Assembly: GCA_032158295.1 (NCBI GenBank) | Contig: CM063248.1 | Coordinates: forward strand, 20,485,273-20,549,272 | Reading direction: 5' to 3' | Source: Pycnopodia helianthoides | Lineage: Eukaryota; Echinodermata; Asteroidea; Forcipulatida; Asteriidae | DNA: 64,000 bases | In this document: positions 21,831 to 31,759 of the stretch, in pieces | Layout: every line of letters begins with the position of its first letter | How positions within the stretch are numbered: the first letter of the stretch is position 1 | Notes under the pieces: generated by a model | Told to the model about the DNA's origin: nothing | The model's database searches: none | What the model saw: only the letters and a program-made list of their open reading frames with translations | Translations under genes and position numbers: made by a program

Positions 21831-23848
21831 CAATATTTTTGTGTTGCAAAATGTCAATCAGATAAATGTGCATGGTTTAATCATTAAGAGCGGAGTACCG
21901 GGCAGTGACTGCATCAATTACTGGACCTACACGTACATGTGTCCTAATTCCCCCCGGCCGTATCCTCGGGTTTTTGTTTGATTTTGATCCGATCTTCACT
22001 CAAGGAGATTAAAAACCATTATCTGCTTTACAATAAGTAACTTTTTTACGCACGAATTCCACCGAAGAAGAAAATTAAAATCACGGGGCAGCTGATATGC
22101 ACCCGTCTTGAACCCCACTTTGAGCAAAAAAAAAAAAGTTCCAGATTTTGTTATCCAGGCAGCTTTACTCAAAATAGAGTAGCCATTCGTACCTCAATTT
22201 GATAATTTCCCCTGCAGATTTCCCCCAGTTTACCTGCACTCATCGAGATTGACATTCCAGGGGTTGAAAACAAATAATAATGTAAGAGTTTTTTCCTTCT
22301 TTTCCCTCGCTCACTAATGACATTTGTAGCTTTCGTAGCTAGAAATATTTCCCCCCTTATTTCATAACACCTGTCGTATTAAACCATCTCGGATCAAAAC
22401 AGGTAGGGTAGTATAACGTGTCTGAATTAATCCCACCGGAGGGATGAGAGGGTTAAGGTGGGGAGAATGGAAGGGGGGGGGGTGGGGGGTTAGTGCAAGG
22501 TTTTCATTCATGTTAGCCGGGATATTGTTTTATCCATAACTGGATGTCTGAAAGGCATCATCTATAAACATTTGTCAGTGTGATTATACAATGGGCCTCT
22601 TATAGGTTGGCACGTGTGAGCGTGCCTCTTTTGTAATCTACTGATTGCTTCTGTGACTCTAGGCGTGCATGGCCCAATTTTGTTAAAAGGGAATTCTTTA
22701 TAGCAGAGGATGTCGCTACAGTGGCATCATGATCAGTTACCTATCTCTCTCCCCCCCCCCCTCCCTGGAAAGAAGTAAAATAGCTGCATTGTAGATAGAG
22801 GGAGTTATCTGTAAGCAGCAACTGGAGCACAAACCTACACAAAAAAAAAAAAAAAGTGCAAACACAAAACTGCGTTGATTAATCCTGATAAACATCATCT
22901 ATATGGGCTTTGGCTTTGAGCTGCATCAAGACTTCTAATTTTTTTTTCCTCTGCAGCCAAGTGATTCACCAACCATTCAAGAAGTCATTCAAGAAGTATT
23001 ATTGTTGCTTCTAGAAGATGGCCGACTTTAAAACTGTGTGATAACCTCAAGTAGGACCTATCTATACCATAAACAGATATTTTCCATATGTTAGCATTCG
23101 TTGGACCATGGATGGACAAAGCTCCCTTTACCCCTTTTCTGCTCCTAATAGTAGATAACTCAATCAGTCCTCAGAGTGGCCCACTATTAATCAATTTAAA
23201 GTCGCTGGTTACCCTGCGTTAGATCCATTTCCAAATTAGAGCATTGCATAAAAATTGTTCTGCATGATTTATATTTCTCTCAAGCTCTCCTCTCTCTCTG
23301 TCTCTCTTTAATCAAGTTAATATAAACTTGTTTATATAGTGGAGCTGTCAAAGAGCTTTGCATGTCCGCAAGGTAGTACGAGGGGGGATTTTCTATTTAG
23401 TAATATGAAGGGTCGAGGAGGGGGGCACTTAGTCAAAATATGCCTTGTTTTATTTGTTTGTTCGTGTTTTGAAGAACATTATGTATTGGCATGTGTAGTC
23501 GGAGGCAGATCCAGATAGTCAGGGGGGACCACAGACTAAGTGATGCAGTGTTTAATTTGGTCGGCACCCTACCCCCCATCCATCACTTGTAATATATTGG
23601 ATGCATGTCTCTCCCTTGTTGAGCGAACGAACAATATTTCCACAAATAGCTCAAGGAAGTGGCGGTGTTGTCGAACTGGAACGAGGCCCATTTTCACGAG
23701 TCTGGTGGGCGCAGAAACGTATGCAGTACTCTAAAACTACTGACTTACATGTAATAGTCAATGTTTACACTGGACTCATTTTTCAAAATCTGCTCAAGCA
23801 GAAATCCAAGTTATGCGTAGGAGTAGTAAGCTCGAAGCCAGTCCCCAG
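21831..23848. other. unassigned; homopolymer tracts
   Basis: Poly-A near 22128 and 22842, G-rich tract 22469-22489 and C run near 22751. No coding feature recognised. Confidence 0.55.
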
Positions 23849-23849
23849 T

Positions 23850-24020
23850 TGGGCCTGATTTCATAAAGCTTTTATGCACAGAAATAATACTTAGTACAGA
23901 AAAAGTTTGCCTAGCAGAAATGGGTTACCAATCGAAATATCATGTAGTGTATATTGTTTGTGACTGGTTTTCCTGCTAATCTTTGCTTAGCAGAAACAAA
24001 AAAATTGGTAGGCACCATTT
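23850..24020 (+). mobile_element. degraded D-family element
   Basis: GGGCCTGATTTCATAAAGCT opens it; GGTTACCAATCGAAATATCA, TTGTTTGTGACTGGTTTTCC and TTTGCTTAGCAGAAAC follow as in intact copies. The right inverted repeat is lost. Confidence 0.7.
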
Positions 24021-24429
24021 TTAGTTTAACAGTTTCATGAGATCCTCCACACACCAATTGAGTTAAGCTTACTGCTATATCAACAATCCCGCTTGCAGTA
24101 AATCTGAATAAGAGTTTCAATTACTGTATTTAACACAGTTGAAAGCAATTATATTGTTCAGCAAATCATGGCAGTGACAATCAAAATCTGCGTACTCCTC
24201 TGTCTGGCTTGCACTTGGTCAGCTTTATGAGAAAATTCCTCCGGGCCATTCGAAAAAAAAATTGTATCGACCCAAATTCTGTTGATGAATCAAATTTCAA
24301 CGGCGGAAGTATTTGATTTCACACACCGTTTGTGATTGATGTTCATTTTTCATGCCCGATTAGGTCTCACTGGACTGTCATTAAGGAGGCCACGCCAGTC
24401 TAGGGAGATCCGTGTCCTAATTGGAGCCA
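24021..24429. other. unassigned sequence
   Basis: Nothing recognised. Confidence 0.5.
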
Positions 24430-25160
24430 CAGAGCCCAAATGGGGATTAGCGACCCTAAAGTGTTGGTTTACCAATGGGCCCCAGTCGGGTATATTGTTA
24501 TCGTGAAATATGATTCATGTGGGTTTGTTGTCGCTATCCCAATTGGGGAGTCATTTGCATATACAGTTCTATACCCCCAATGGGCACTTAACTATAAGTA
24601 CCTCAATGGGGGATTTGATAAAAGATAAAGGGGAAACCTTGTGTTGAACACTTTCTTGAAGCCATGACTGTTATTATGAATGCCTTCCCAGGCCTTGCAC
24701 TTAAGCTTTTTGTAAAGTAGCCCGCCGGGCCAGTAAACTGTGTATTTTACTTGCCCCCAGGAAGTTTTAGTAGCCCAGAATTGCCATAAATGTAATGTTC
24801 TGATCGCAACCAGTTTAATGACCAAATGAAGTTATATTCATACACTCAAGAATGATTAACACATTTCATACATTAATTATTCACATCTAAAAAGGAAGAA
24901 ATGAGCATTTTAAACAAGGAGGTTGCACAGTTTTTAGTAGCCCACAGGGCAAGTTGAGAGGTGGTGTTTACTAGCCCATGGCAATTTTGACTAGACAATG
25001 TACGCCGGGCTAGTGTTAAGGGCGAGCCCTGCTTCCCGTTGGGGAAATATCCTGATCCAGATCATGCAGCTTTAATGTCCAGATAGTACTGAACAGGGGA
25101 TATAACTCCCCATTGGGGTCCGCTATTCTGTTCGTGATTGGGGAATCCAACAGGCTTGGG
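24430..25160. repeat. cluster of CCCAATGGGG-type palindromes
   Basis: Short palindromes related to CCCCATTGGGG recur near 24474, 24536, 24571, 24603, 25034, 25106 and 25136. The MITE at 24690-25030 is inserted inside the cluster. Whether they are a decayed tandem repeat or binding sites is not known. Confidence 0.55.
24690..25030 (+). mobile_element. 341-bp MITE, inverted partner at 36227-36558
   Basis: Ends AGGCCTTGCACTTAA and (reverse) AGGGCTCGCCCTTAA match at 12 of 15 positions, so they are short TIRs. The interior is nearly identical, in opposite orientation, to 36227-36558. Flanks CTTCCC before and CTTCCC after (offset by one G) suggest a roughly 6-bp target duplication. No coding frame. 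Confidence 0.9.
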
Positions 25161-25239
25161 AACCCTCATGAGTGATATCAGTTTGCCTTATTGTATTCCA
25201 TATAAGGTAAGAAGTTCACAACATTTTTACCAATGCCAC

Positions 25240-25321
25240 AGTATGGTTGAGTCCTCGAATGAGAATTTCAATTACTCAATGTGTTATCCCCTGTAATTGA
25301 CAAAGTCTCCATTGCTTGAGT
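25240..25321. repeat. direct repeat flanking family B MITE (left)
   Basis: GAGAATTTCAATTACTCAAT, GTTATCCCC, AATTGACAAAGT and TTGCTTGAGTTTAAAG recur, diverged, at 25765-25860. The MITE at 25322-25740 lies between the two. Confidence 0.6.
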
Positions 25322-25740
25322 TTAAAGGTAGGGTCATAGATTGGTTTTTGTCACCGTAATGCTGATTTATAGGCAATATTAAATAGACCAATACATAAAC
25401 AGTCACATGTGAAAGTTTCAGCTGAATACAGTGTCTACTTGTCGAGAAAACAGCAAAAACTGTCTCAGTATTTTCACAAGAATGTTGAATCCATCCATGT
25501 TTAGCGAGGTGGCAGCAGGTACCAACCGCATCTCTAGCCACAGCATTCACAAACAGACACCAACCCTCAGAAATCTGCGAAATTTCTCAGATTCAAATAA
25601 AAAACTATTCAAACCATACTTCAAAGGGAATCCTTTCTCAAAATAGTTTATACTATCAACAGCTGCAGTGCTTCTCACCAAGTAAAGTTTAGAAACCATC
25701 AATTTTTTTTGTATTTGCCAATCTATGGCCCTACCTTTAA
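25322..25740. mobile_element. TTAA-flanked MITE (family B)
   Basis: TTAA then AGGTAGGGTCATAGATTGG at the left; CCAATCTATGGCCCTACCT then TTAA at the right. The 419-bp interior is non-coding. One copy only in this window. Confidence 0.9.
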
Positions 25741-25764
25741 AGAGGCTTCCCCAATTTTCTCCAG

Positions 25765-25860
25765 TGCCTTAGTATGATCAATGTCCCGATTGAGAATTGA
25801 AAGTACTTGATATGTTAGCCCCTTTAAATAACAAAGTGTTCCTTGTTTGAGTTTAAAGAG
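25765..25860. repeat. direct repeat flanking family B MITE (right)
   Basis: GAGAATTGAAAGTACTTGAT, GTTAGCCCC and TTGTTTGAGTTTAAAG match 25240-25321. Confidence 0.6.
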
Positions 25861-26689
25861 GCATCGCCCGATTTATTTATTTATTATTACTTTTTGGACA
25901 GTACAAATTTGATTGAAATATTAAAAAGCTCTTTTTCTGTAGTCAAAGAGTTCATTTGAGACATTGACTCTTGATCCATCAGTGGTAAACATAAGTAGGC
26001 CGGACTCTACACTATCTCACATGACCAGAAATACACAACTAATTTGCACGTTGAGAGTATTGATCCCATGTTTCATGGCTATATGCAAACTCAACTGCAC
26101 TGGCTTCATTGCTTCAGCGTTAATGTGGTCCATGGGTGCATGTTCACACATGCAGATATAATATTTTTTTTAAATATTATTTTGTTGCAACTTCTTTTTT
26201 TCACTTAGCGCAAGTTGGATTATTCAAATGTTATTAAATTCAAGCGCTAACATCTCTTTTGTATTTCCATCCTCAACAATGGTGAATCGGGGTTTGCTTG
26301 GTGATTTCTTTCCCTGCCTTTCCCCTCTTTGAACCCTGGTTTGAAACCCACCTCAGAACAGAACATTCCATGTGATTTGGATTTTCAGTACCCACACGAT
26401 TGCATGTTTTGTTTTTTTCCTATTCAGGGTTTCCTCCCAAATTTAAAACTGATATATATATTCTCTGTCTCCTTTTCAAACTGTAATTGTCTCTTGTACT
26501 GGTGGGTGTATAAGGAAGAAAAACAAAGAAATAAAGAAAGTATGTAGTTTAGATTTTCTGAAACAATACTATCTGTCAATATTTGTTCAAAGAATAACAA
26601 GTCAGTAAAAGAAAGGTAAAGTCTGTCCTGAGCCAATGTGGCTCATCAGGCCGGTGTTTATATCTGGTTTCATTTGCATTAAACGACTG
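25861..26689. other. unassigned sequence
   Basis: Nothing recognised beyond AT-rich tracts. Confidence 0.5.
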
Positions 26690-26922
26690 AGAATATCTCT
26701 ATTCCGCCTGGACAGGATGCCAGTCCATCACAGGTGACTCCCCAGCTCTCGCTAGTACCCATTTGTACTCCTGGGTGGAGAGAAGCAATTATGATAAAGT
26801 GGCTTGCTCAAGGACACAAGTGTCACGACTGACCAGGCCAGGATTCGAACCCACATGCTGTAAGTTGCAGAACTTGAGTCCATCGCCCTAGACCGAACGG
26901 CCACGACACCCCACAAAAAAAC
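26690..26922 (-). mobile_element. tRNA-Leu-derived SINE (family S2)
   Basis: On the minus strand: TGTCGTGGCCGTTCGGTCTA (A box), GGACTCAAGTTCTG (CAA anticodon), GGGTTCGAATCCTGGCCTGG (B box), ACACTTGTGTCCTTGAGCAA, TTGCTTCTCTCCACCCAGGA, then a body ending near GACTGGCATCCTGTCCAGGC. Shares head and body with 54775-55112 and 58175-58508. Confidence 0.85.
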
Positions 26923-26992
26923 CCAAGTCAGACGTACCTTTCAAAAAACCAAGTCAGACGTACTTTCAAAAAAACCAAGTCAGACGTTCAGT
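26923..26992. repeat. short tandem repeat, unit ~28 bp, three copies
   Basis: CCAAGTCAGACGTACCTTTC with A-rich spacer, repeated three times directly after the SINE head. Confidence 0.85.
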
Positions 26993-27484
26993 ATTTCAAC
27001 CAAAAATTGGACAGTGCAACTTTAAAGGCCCCAACACTGATTCTATTATACTTGTTTGCGTCAGTATCTTCACAAGCCCCGATTGAGGACCCAGATTGGC
27101 AGCCTTCTTTTACAAGGGTGTGTATTACTTAATTAAGTGTTTCCATTAGGTGGCACATAAGCTGCCGGTCTGGTGCCAGCTGGAGTGTTATAAACCAGAT
27201 TGGCTTTCTGCAGATTTGGACTCCATAATATGGCTTTGGTTTGCTCTCTTAACTGCTACCTTCAAGTTATATAAAAACTTTTGTGTTGAAAGGCGCAACG
27301 GTCATGGGGGCAAACATGGAAGACCAAGTCTTGATATCAATACTGACATTTCATTTTTTTGGTTGAGCTCCTTGCACGGAAATTCTCTAAGATTTTGATC
27401 CAGGATTAAAATCAAAAGCGTGTTAGAAGATTGATCGGTGAGAAATCCACTTTGACAGTTCCTTCCTGCTGTACTTGATGATGT
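26993..27484. other. unassigned sequence
   Basis: Nothing recognised. Confidence 0.5.
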
Positions 27485-27830
27485 GTGCTAGACGATACTT
27501 CTCTGCGCAATTGTACCTGGAGTATTTTTTGGAAAGACAATTCTGCCTCTTCTCTGAGCTTGTTGTACAGAAGATACTTTCATGGAATGCGTGCAGAAGA
27601 TTTCTCACTCGTTGTCCGTTCTGTAGGCACCTTCACTCGCAGCACACGTCTCTTCTCATTCCTTCACTGTACCTGTTCCAAAGTCCAGTACTTTGAGATA
27701 TTCTGCCAGCTTTGTTTCCCTTGTGCGTGCTGTACTTTGGAACTCCCTACATGCATATTGTTCTCATTTAAAAAAAAAGTATATTGCAGTTCAAGAAAAA
27801 AGTGTGAACAGATTTCTTCTCTCTCTCTGT
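27485..27830 (+). pseudogene. frameshifted LINE RT C-terminal relic
   Basis: One frame reads ASSLSLLYRRYFHGMRAEDF then SLVVRSVGTFTRSTRLFS. The +1 frame continues SHSFTVPVPKSSTLRYSASF then VSLVRAVLWNSL. The order LLYRYYHG..S.EL, RSTR, H.FTVP.P...R...SF..R...LWNSL is the ORF2 C-terminus of CR1/Jockey-like LINEs. A frameshift near 27650, an in-frame stop and lack of the catalytic domain mark it as dead. The downstream SINE begins about 115 bp later. Confidence 0.82.
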
Positions 27831-27899
27831 CTTTCTATATTGTCCTTGTAGCCCTGACTTCAAGTGTCTTTCTGTCCATGTGCTTGGCGACTTTTCCAA

Positions 27900-27940
27900 A
27901 GTACGGGATTGGTTGTCACAAAAACAACCAATCCCGTACT
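27900..27940. repeat. perfect 17-bp hairpin beside a SINE
   Basis: AGTACGGGATTGGTTGT (27900-27916), 7-nt loop CACAAAA, and exact reverse complement (27924-27940). It ends 7 bp before the SINE head. Confidence 0.95.
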
Positions 27941-27946
27941 GGCATG

Positions 27947-28376
27947 TTGTGGTGTGTCGTGGCCGAGCGGATAAGAGTACCGGATTCAAGCTCTGATGTT
28001 TCTGTTCAGCAGAGTGTGGGTTCGAGTCCCAGTCGTGACACTCGTGTCCTTAAGCAAGACACTTAACCATTATTGCTTCGTCCTTCGGATGGGATGTAAA
28101 GCTGTTGGTCCCGTGTGTTGTGTGTAATGCACGTAAAAGAACCCAGTGCACTTATCGAAAAGAGAAGGGGTTCGCCCGGTGTTCCTGGTTTGATTGGCAG
28201 CATATTGCGCCACAGCACCTTGTAAACCATTACATTGTGCTATGTAAAGGAATAGGTCTCAAACTTCAAAAAGTAGCTCCACATACCTTGCAGGAAATAA
28301 CTGACTGTTGAAGCGCCTTGAGTGTCACTGAGTGACAGATATGAGCGCTATATAAGAAGCCACTATTAATTATTAA
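27947..28376 (+). mobile_element. full-length tRNA-Leu(CAA)-derived SINE (family S1)
   Basis: The head has A box TGGCCGAGCGGATAAGAGTA, CAA in anticodon position (GGATTCAAGCTC) and B box GGGTTCGAGTCCC. The body includes GGATGGGATGTAAAGCTGTT and CGTAAAAGAACCCAGTGCAC. The tail GAAGCGCCTTGAGTGTCACT..GAGCGCTATATAAGAAGCCA ends in ATTAATTATTAATT. Head plus L2/CR1-like tail is the classic architecture of a LINE-mobilised SINE. Transcription would be by RNA polymerase III from the A and B boxes. Confidence 0.92.
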
Positions 28377-28650
28377 TTAAAAACTAATTAGTTTCACTCT
28401 GTGAGCTCGCTGAAGCTCATACTTGTACCAAATCCACATAGAAATATTTGCAATCCTGTCAAAGTTAAGACACGTCCACAAGTCCTTGTCGCACTTTTTT
28501 TAAATTTTTGGCAATCAAAATAATCCTGGCATGAACAGGCACAATATTCCTTACAAATTACAATTGCAATTTTTTTTCACTGCAATTTGACTATGAACTG
28601 CTGTGAAATTTGCACTGGTTTATTATTGTTTTTATTGAAAATAAGAGGAT
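28377..28650. other. unassigned sequence
   Basis: Nothing recognised. Confidence 0.5.
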
Positions 28651-28655
28651 TGGAA

Positions 28656-28728
28656 TTACTTCACTTCAGAGGAAAAGAAATTACTTTCACTTCAGAGGAA
28701 AAGAAATTACTTTCACTTCGGTTCAAAT
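28656..28728. repeat. 27-bp direct repeat, ~2.5 copies
   Basis: TTCACTTCAGAGGAAAAGAA then ATTACTT repeats with one substitution at most in the full copies. Confidence 0.85.
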
Positions 28729-28834
28729 AGAAAGGAGCAATTACACCATAACTGTAAGACGGGGTCAATGAAGGGAACTCGTTTATCTCTTTCATCACCT
28801 AATTAATCATAAAACATAATTGTGCCAAATGGCA

Positions 28835-29220
28835 TACTCTAACAGGCCTGGCATTCCACAGAGACCATGCGGGCAAATTGGCCCAGGCTCGGCCAATTAT
28901 TATCATTATTATCATTATATTAAATCTTTCTGGCAGTCAAACAAAGCAATCATCAAAAGTGCCTTGCGATGTAACCCGTTGAGGATATCTCAGACTTTTT
29001 TATGTCGGAGGAAAAACCCCAACGAGCGTACCCCGAATGGCGTCCTCTAACAGGCCTGGCATTCCACAGAGACTATGGTGGCAAACAGCCTCTGTTGCCC
29101 CAGGCTTGGCCAAATATCATCGTTATTATCATTATATTATTTCTTTCTGGCATTGAGACAAAACAACCTTTAAAAGGGCCTTGCATTGTAACCTGTTGAG
29201 GGAAGAAAAACCCCAACTAG
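28835..29220. repeat. 208-bp tandem duplication
   Basis: CTCTAACAGGCCTGGCATTC recurs at offset 208, followed in both copies by CACAGAGAC, CCAGGCT, GGCCAA, an ATTATCATTATATTA tract, TTTCTGGCA, GCCTTGC and GTTGAGG. Divergence is moderate. Confidence 0.88.
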
Positions 29221-30185
29221 GGAAAACCCACTCAATCATGTTGGGACTTAAAACTCAATCTACATGCAAGGCTCCGGCCCGAATCGGGACTCAAACTAGG
29301 GGTTCAAAGAGGTTAAATGCAGGGAAAGAAAGCACTAAGCCCTTAGCACTAAAATGTTGAGGATGGAAACTCTAAACAAGATTTTAGCCCTTGTATTGGA
29401 TAGAATTTGAACAGTCCAACCTTGACGTAATTTTGTTAAAAGGCAGCTGTAGAAGAAACTTTCTAAAGTACAGGCAGGCATGGACCACATGCACTACAGC
29501 TAAAGAGCAATAAAAACTAGTGCAGTCAAGTATACACATTGGCCATGCAGCTTGGCAGGAAAGAAACCATTAAGCTAGCGTAAATGCCCCTTTAAAATCT
29601 TCCCAATAGATTGTAAGAGTTTCTCAATGCAGTGCCCTTGGTGAGATGGAAATGGCCTTGCACAATCACAGATGAAGTTCCAGGTCTTTATTTTGGTGAT
29701 GTAATTTAGAGATGTTCATAAAAGAAAATGAAGATAATGTATGTTACAGAAGCTAATATAGACTCCAAGACATACACGGTTTTGTGGGCTTGCTGTATTG
29801 ATTTGGGGTATTGGCTGCTGCATAACAAGAATTGTAGGAGTGGAAGTTGTGGGATTTGAATCCCACCTTTTTCACCTGTGGATTATTTCCCCCAGATATT
29901 AGTAGACATTCAGTGTGAAATGCTAACAGTTATGGTTACGGCCATGACCTAAAAACACAGTGAACACAAGAAGTTCCAATTCTACTTTATTTTGGGGGGG
30001 ATCTTATAATGCTCTTCGGTAGAAAACAGAAATCTGTTCTGGCTAGAAGATTTGAGCTCAGTCATACTTTCCTGTGGTCCGATCAGGCTGTTTTCACTAA
30101 GGTCATAGTGAAATACCAGTGGGCAGTTAACTTAAATGTTTTAGATATCTGTTAGATCACAAACTCAGGACTAGTTCACATCAGA
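29221..30185. other. unassigned; possible B-box remnant
   Basis: GTTGTGGGATTTGAATCCCA at about 29850 looks like a tRNA B box without the rest of the head. Otherwise nothing. Confidence 0.45.
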
Positions 30186-30655
30186 ACTATTCTCTACTCT
30201 GCAGCAGTAGATAGGTAGTAGGACTGGTTTTTCCAGATGCAAGATAAGTTTTTATCAGAACTGAATTCTACTATGCAGCAATATATAATTAGCAGGGCGG
30301 GTTCTTCCAGAACTAAGCAAGATAGGTTCTTATCAGAACTAAACTCTACTCTGCAGCAATAGATAAATTGCAGGATAGATTCTTCCAGAACTAAGCAAGA
30401 TGAGTTCTCATCAGATCTAAACTCTACTCTGCTGCAATAGATAAATAGCAGGATAGGTTCTTCCCGAACTAAGCAAAATAGGTTATTATCAGAACTAAAC
30501 TCTACTGTCCAGCAATAGATAAATAACAGAATGGGTTTTTTCAGAACTGAGTTCTTGGCAGACACTAAATACTACTCCGCCCCGTAGTGGATAAATAGTG
30601 GGAACTCTTTTCTTCAGAACTAATCCAAACTAGTTCTTATCAGATTAGGAGCCTG
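30186..30655. repeat. 78-bp minisatellite, about six copies
   Basis: The unit contains GAACTAAACTCTACTCTGCA, GCAATAGATAAATAGCAGGA, GGTTCTTCCAGAACTAAGCA and TTATCAGAACT. The 78-bp period is a multiple of 3, giving a minus-strand frame (30194-30565) with a 26-residue repeat around EEPILLFIYC and VEFSSDKNLSC; no signal or domain supports it as a gene. The outer copies are the most diverged. A related patch is at 34480-34710. Confidence 0.88.
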
Positions 30656-30832
30656 ATTGTGAATAATGTACAGTGAAAGTATTTTAGGTGTGAAGAAATC
30701 AAAATTGTACACTTAAACACCAAACAATTGATCACGCTTGAGGCTTTAAAAATCTTTTATCAGGCTTTATGTAATCATTTGTCTTGTTGATTTATTGCAT
30801 ACCAAATATATGCATGATTGATAAACAAAAAA

Positions 30833-30850
30833 GGAAGAGCATGCTCTTCC
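30833..30850. repeat. perfect 18-bp palindrome
   Basis: GGAAGAGCATGCTCTTCC is self-complementary with no spacer. It abuts the larger palindrome at 30851. Confidence 0.97.
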
Positions 30851-30884
30851 CAATTTATTAATTGCTCGAGCAATTAATAAATTG
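30851..30884. repeat. perfect 34-bp palindrome
   Basis: CAATTTATTAATTGCTC followed immediately by its exact reverse complement, with CTCGAG at the centre. Confidence 0.97.
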
Positions 30885-31609
30885 TCAACAAGCTCTGTGA
30901 AATAATTTTCATCATTGAGGAAGTTCACTAGTAACAATCATCGTTAATTGTAAAGTTTCAGGTGAAATCAGTAACGCCAATTCATAGTGATGAACCAAGA
31001 GTTTAGCAATGGACTTCTAGTCTAGCTGTTTATTTGTTGAAATTGTTGCAGTGGTTATCTCTATAATAAGCATATACGGCATACTTAGATAATGGAATGT
31101 GAATGGTTGTGGGTTCGAATCCCAACGGTTCTCTAACCTTGTTTCAAAGATTATATGATATAAATGTAAATAGTCTGCTGGTGAAAAATCAAATATATAT
31201 ATATGTACACACACATATATATTAGGGGGGGGCACAACATCTTTAAATGTAAAGTTAACACCGTAAGAAATTAGCCATATTTCTCATGATGAACCTGAAA
31301 AAGCTAAGAGATGAGATGACACTTACCCAATCCTGATTCACTTTAGAAGAGCTCGACTACTCCATATGCAAAGTGTCGTTCGTGCCCAAAAAAAAAACAC
31401 ACCCCGTCAAACCCGATTCCCGGCGATCAGCGCTTTCCCCCTCAAAACACAGAAAATCAAGAAAGGAGAAGTCCCCGATACCGACCGGCACTGATCACAT
31501 CAAGTGAGTCCCCTCACGTATCGACTGCATTAACCTGAGCACATTGTTGGCTGGCACTGCCCATTGCTTGTATGAGAGCCACTTTTTTCCCCCCACTGTC
31601 TCATACGCT
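30885..31609. other. unassigned; B-box remnant and TA/CA repeat
   Basis: GGTTGTGGGTTCGAATCCCA at about 31104 is a tRNA B-box-like remnant. ATATATAT/ACACACA repeats lie at 31192-31222. The rest is unassigned. Confidence 0.5.
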
Positions 31610-31759
31610 TTACGCCTGTACTGCTCGTGCTGGCTGTACCATTTTCAAGAGGCGGGGAGAATCCCCGAGTCCCTCCGCCATCGTCCTGTACAATTCCCTG
31701 CAGGCTCTGTTGACGCTGTGTGATATTTCTGCGTCGCGGAAACACATCTTGGGTCCATC
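31610..31759 (-). CDS. candidate terminal exon (unidentified)
   Basis: On the minus strand a candidate acceptor (GTCTGGCAG) is followed by 49 codons and TAA. The product starts DGPKMCFRDAEISHSVNRAC and ends RLLKMVQPARAVQA, with a charged helix-like middle (RELYRTMAEGLGDS). Amino-acid and codon composition look like coding sequence. Weak points: the acceptor has a C-run some 30 bases upstream rather than adjacent, an in-frame TAA lies just upstream, other frames are also open in this GC-rich patch, and no family is recognised. Confidence 0.25.
   Translation of the reverse strand, partial: DGPKMCFRDAEISHSVNRACRELYRTMAEGLGDSPRLLKMVQPARAVQA

Noticed and set aside
27957..28040. Possible genuine tRNA-Leu(CAA) gene
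   Set aside because: Continues into a shared 340-bp body and tail and recurs at 59929, so it is a SINE.
27485..28066. 193-codon plus-strand frame, the longest in the window
   Set aside because: It is a chance fusion of a LINE relic, a hairpin and the head of a SINE.
30194..30565. 123-codon minus-strand frame with a 26-residue repeat
   Set aside because: Explained by the 78-bp minisatellite; no signal peptide, start context or domain.
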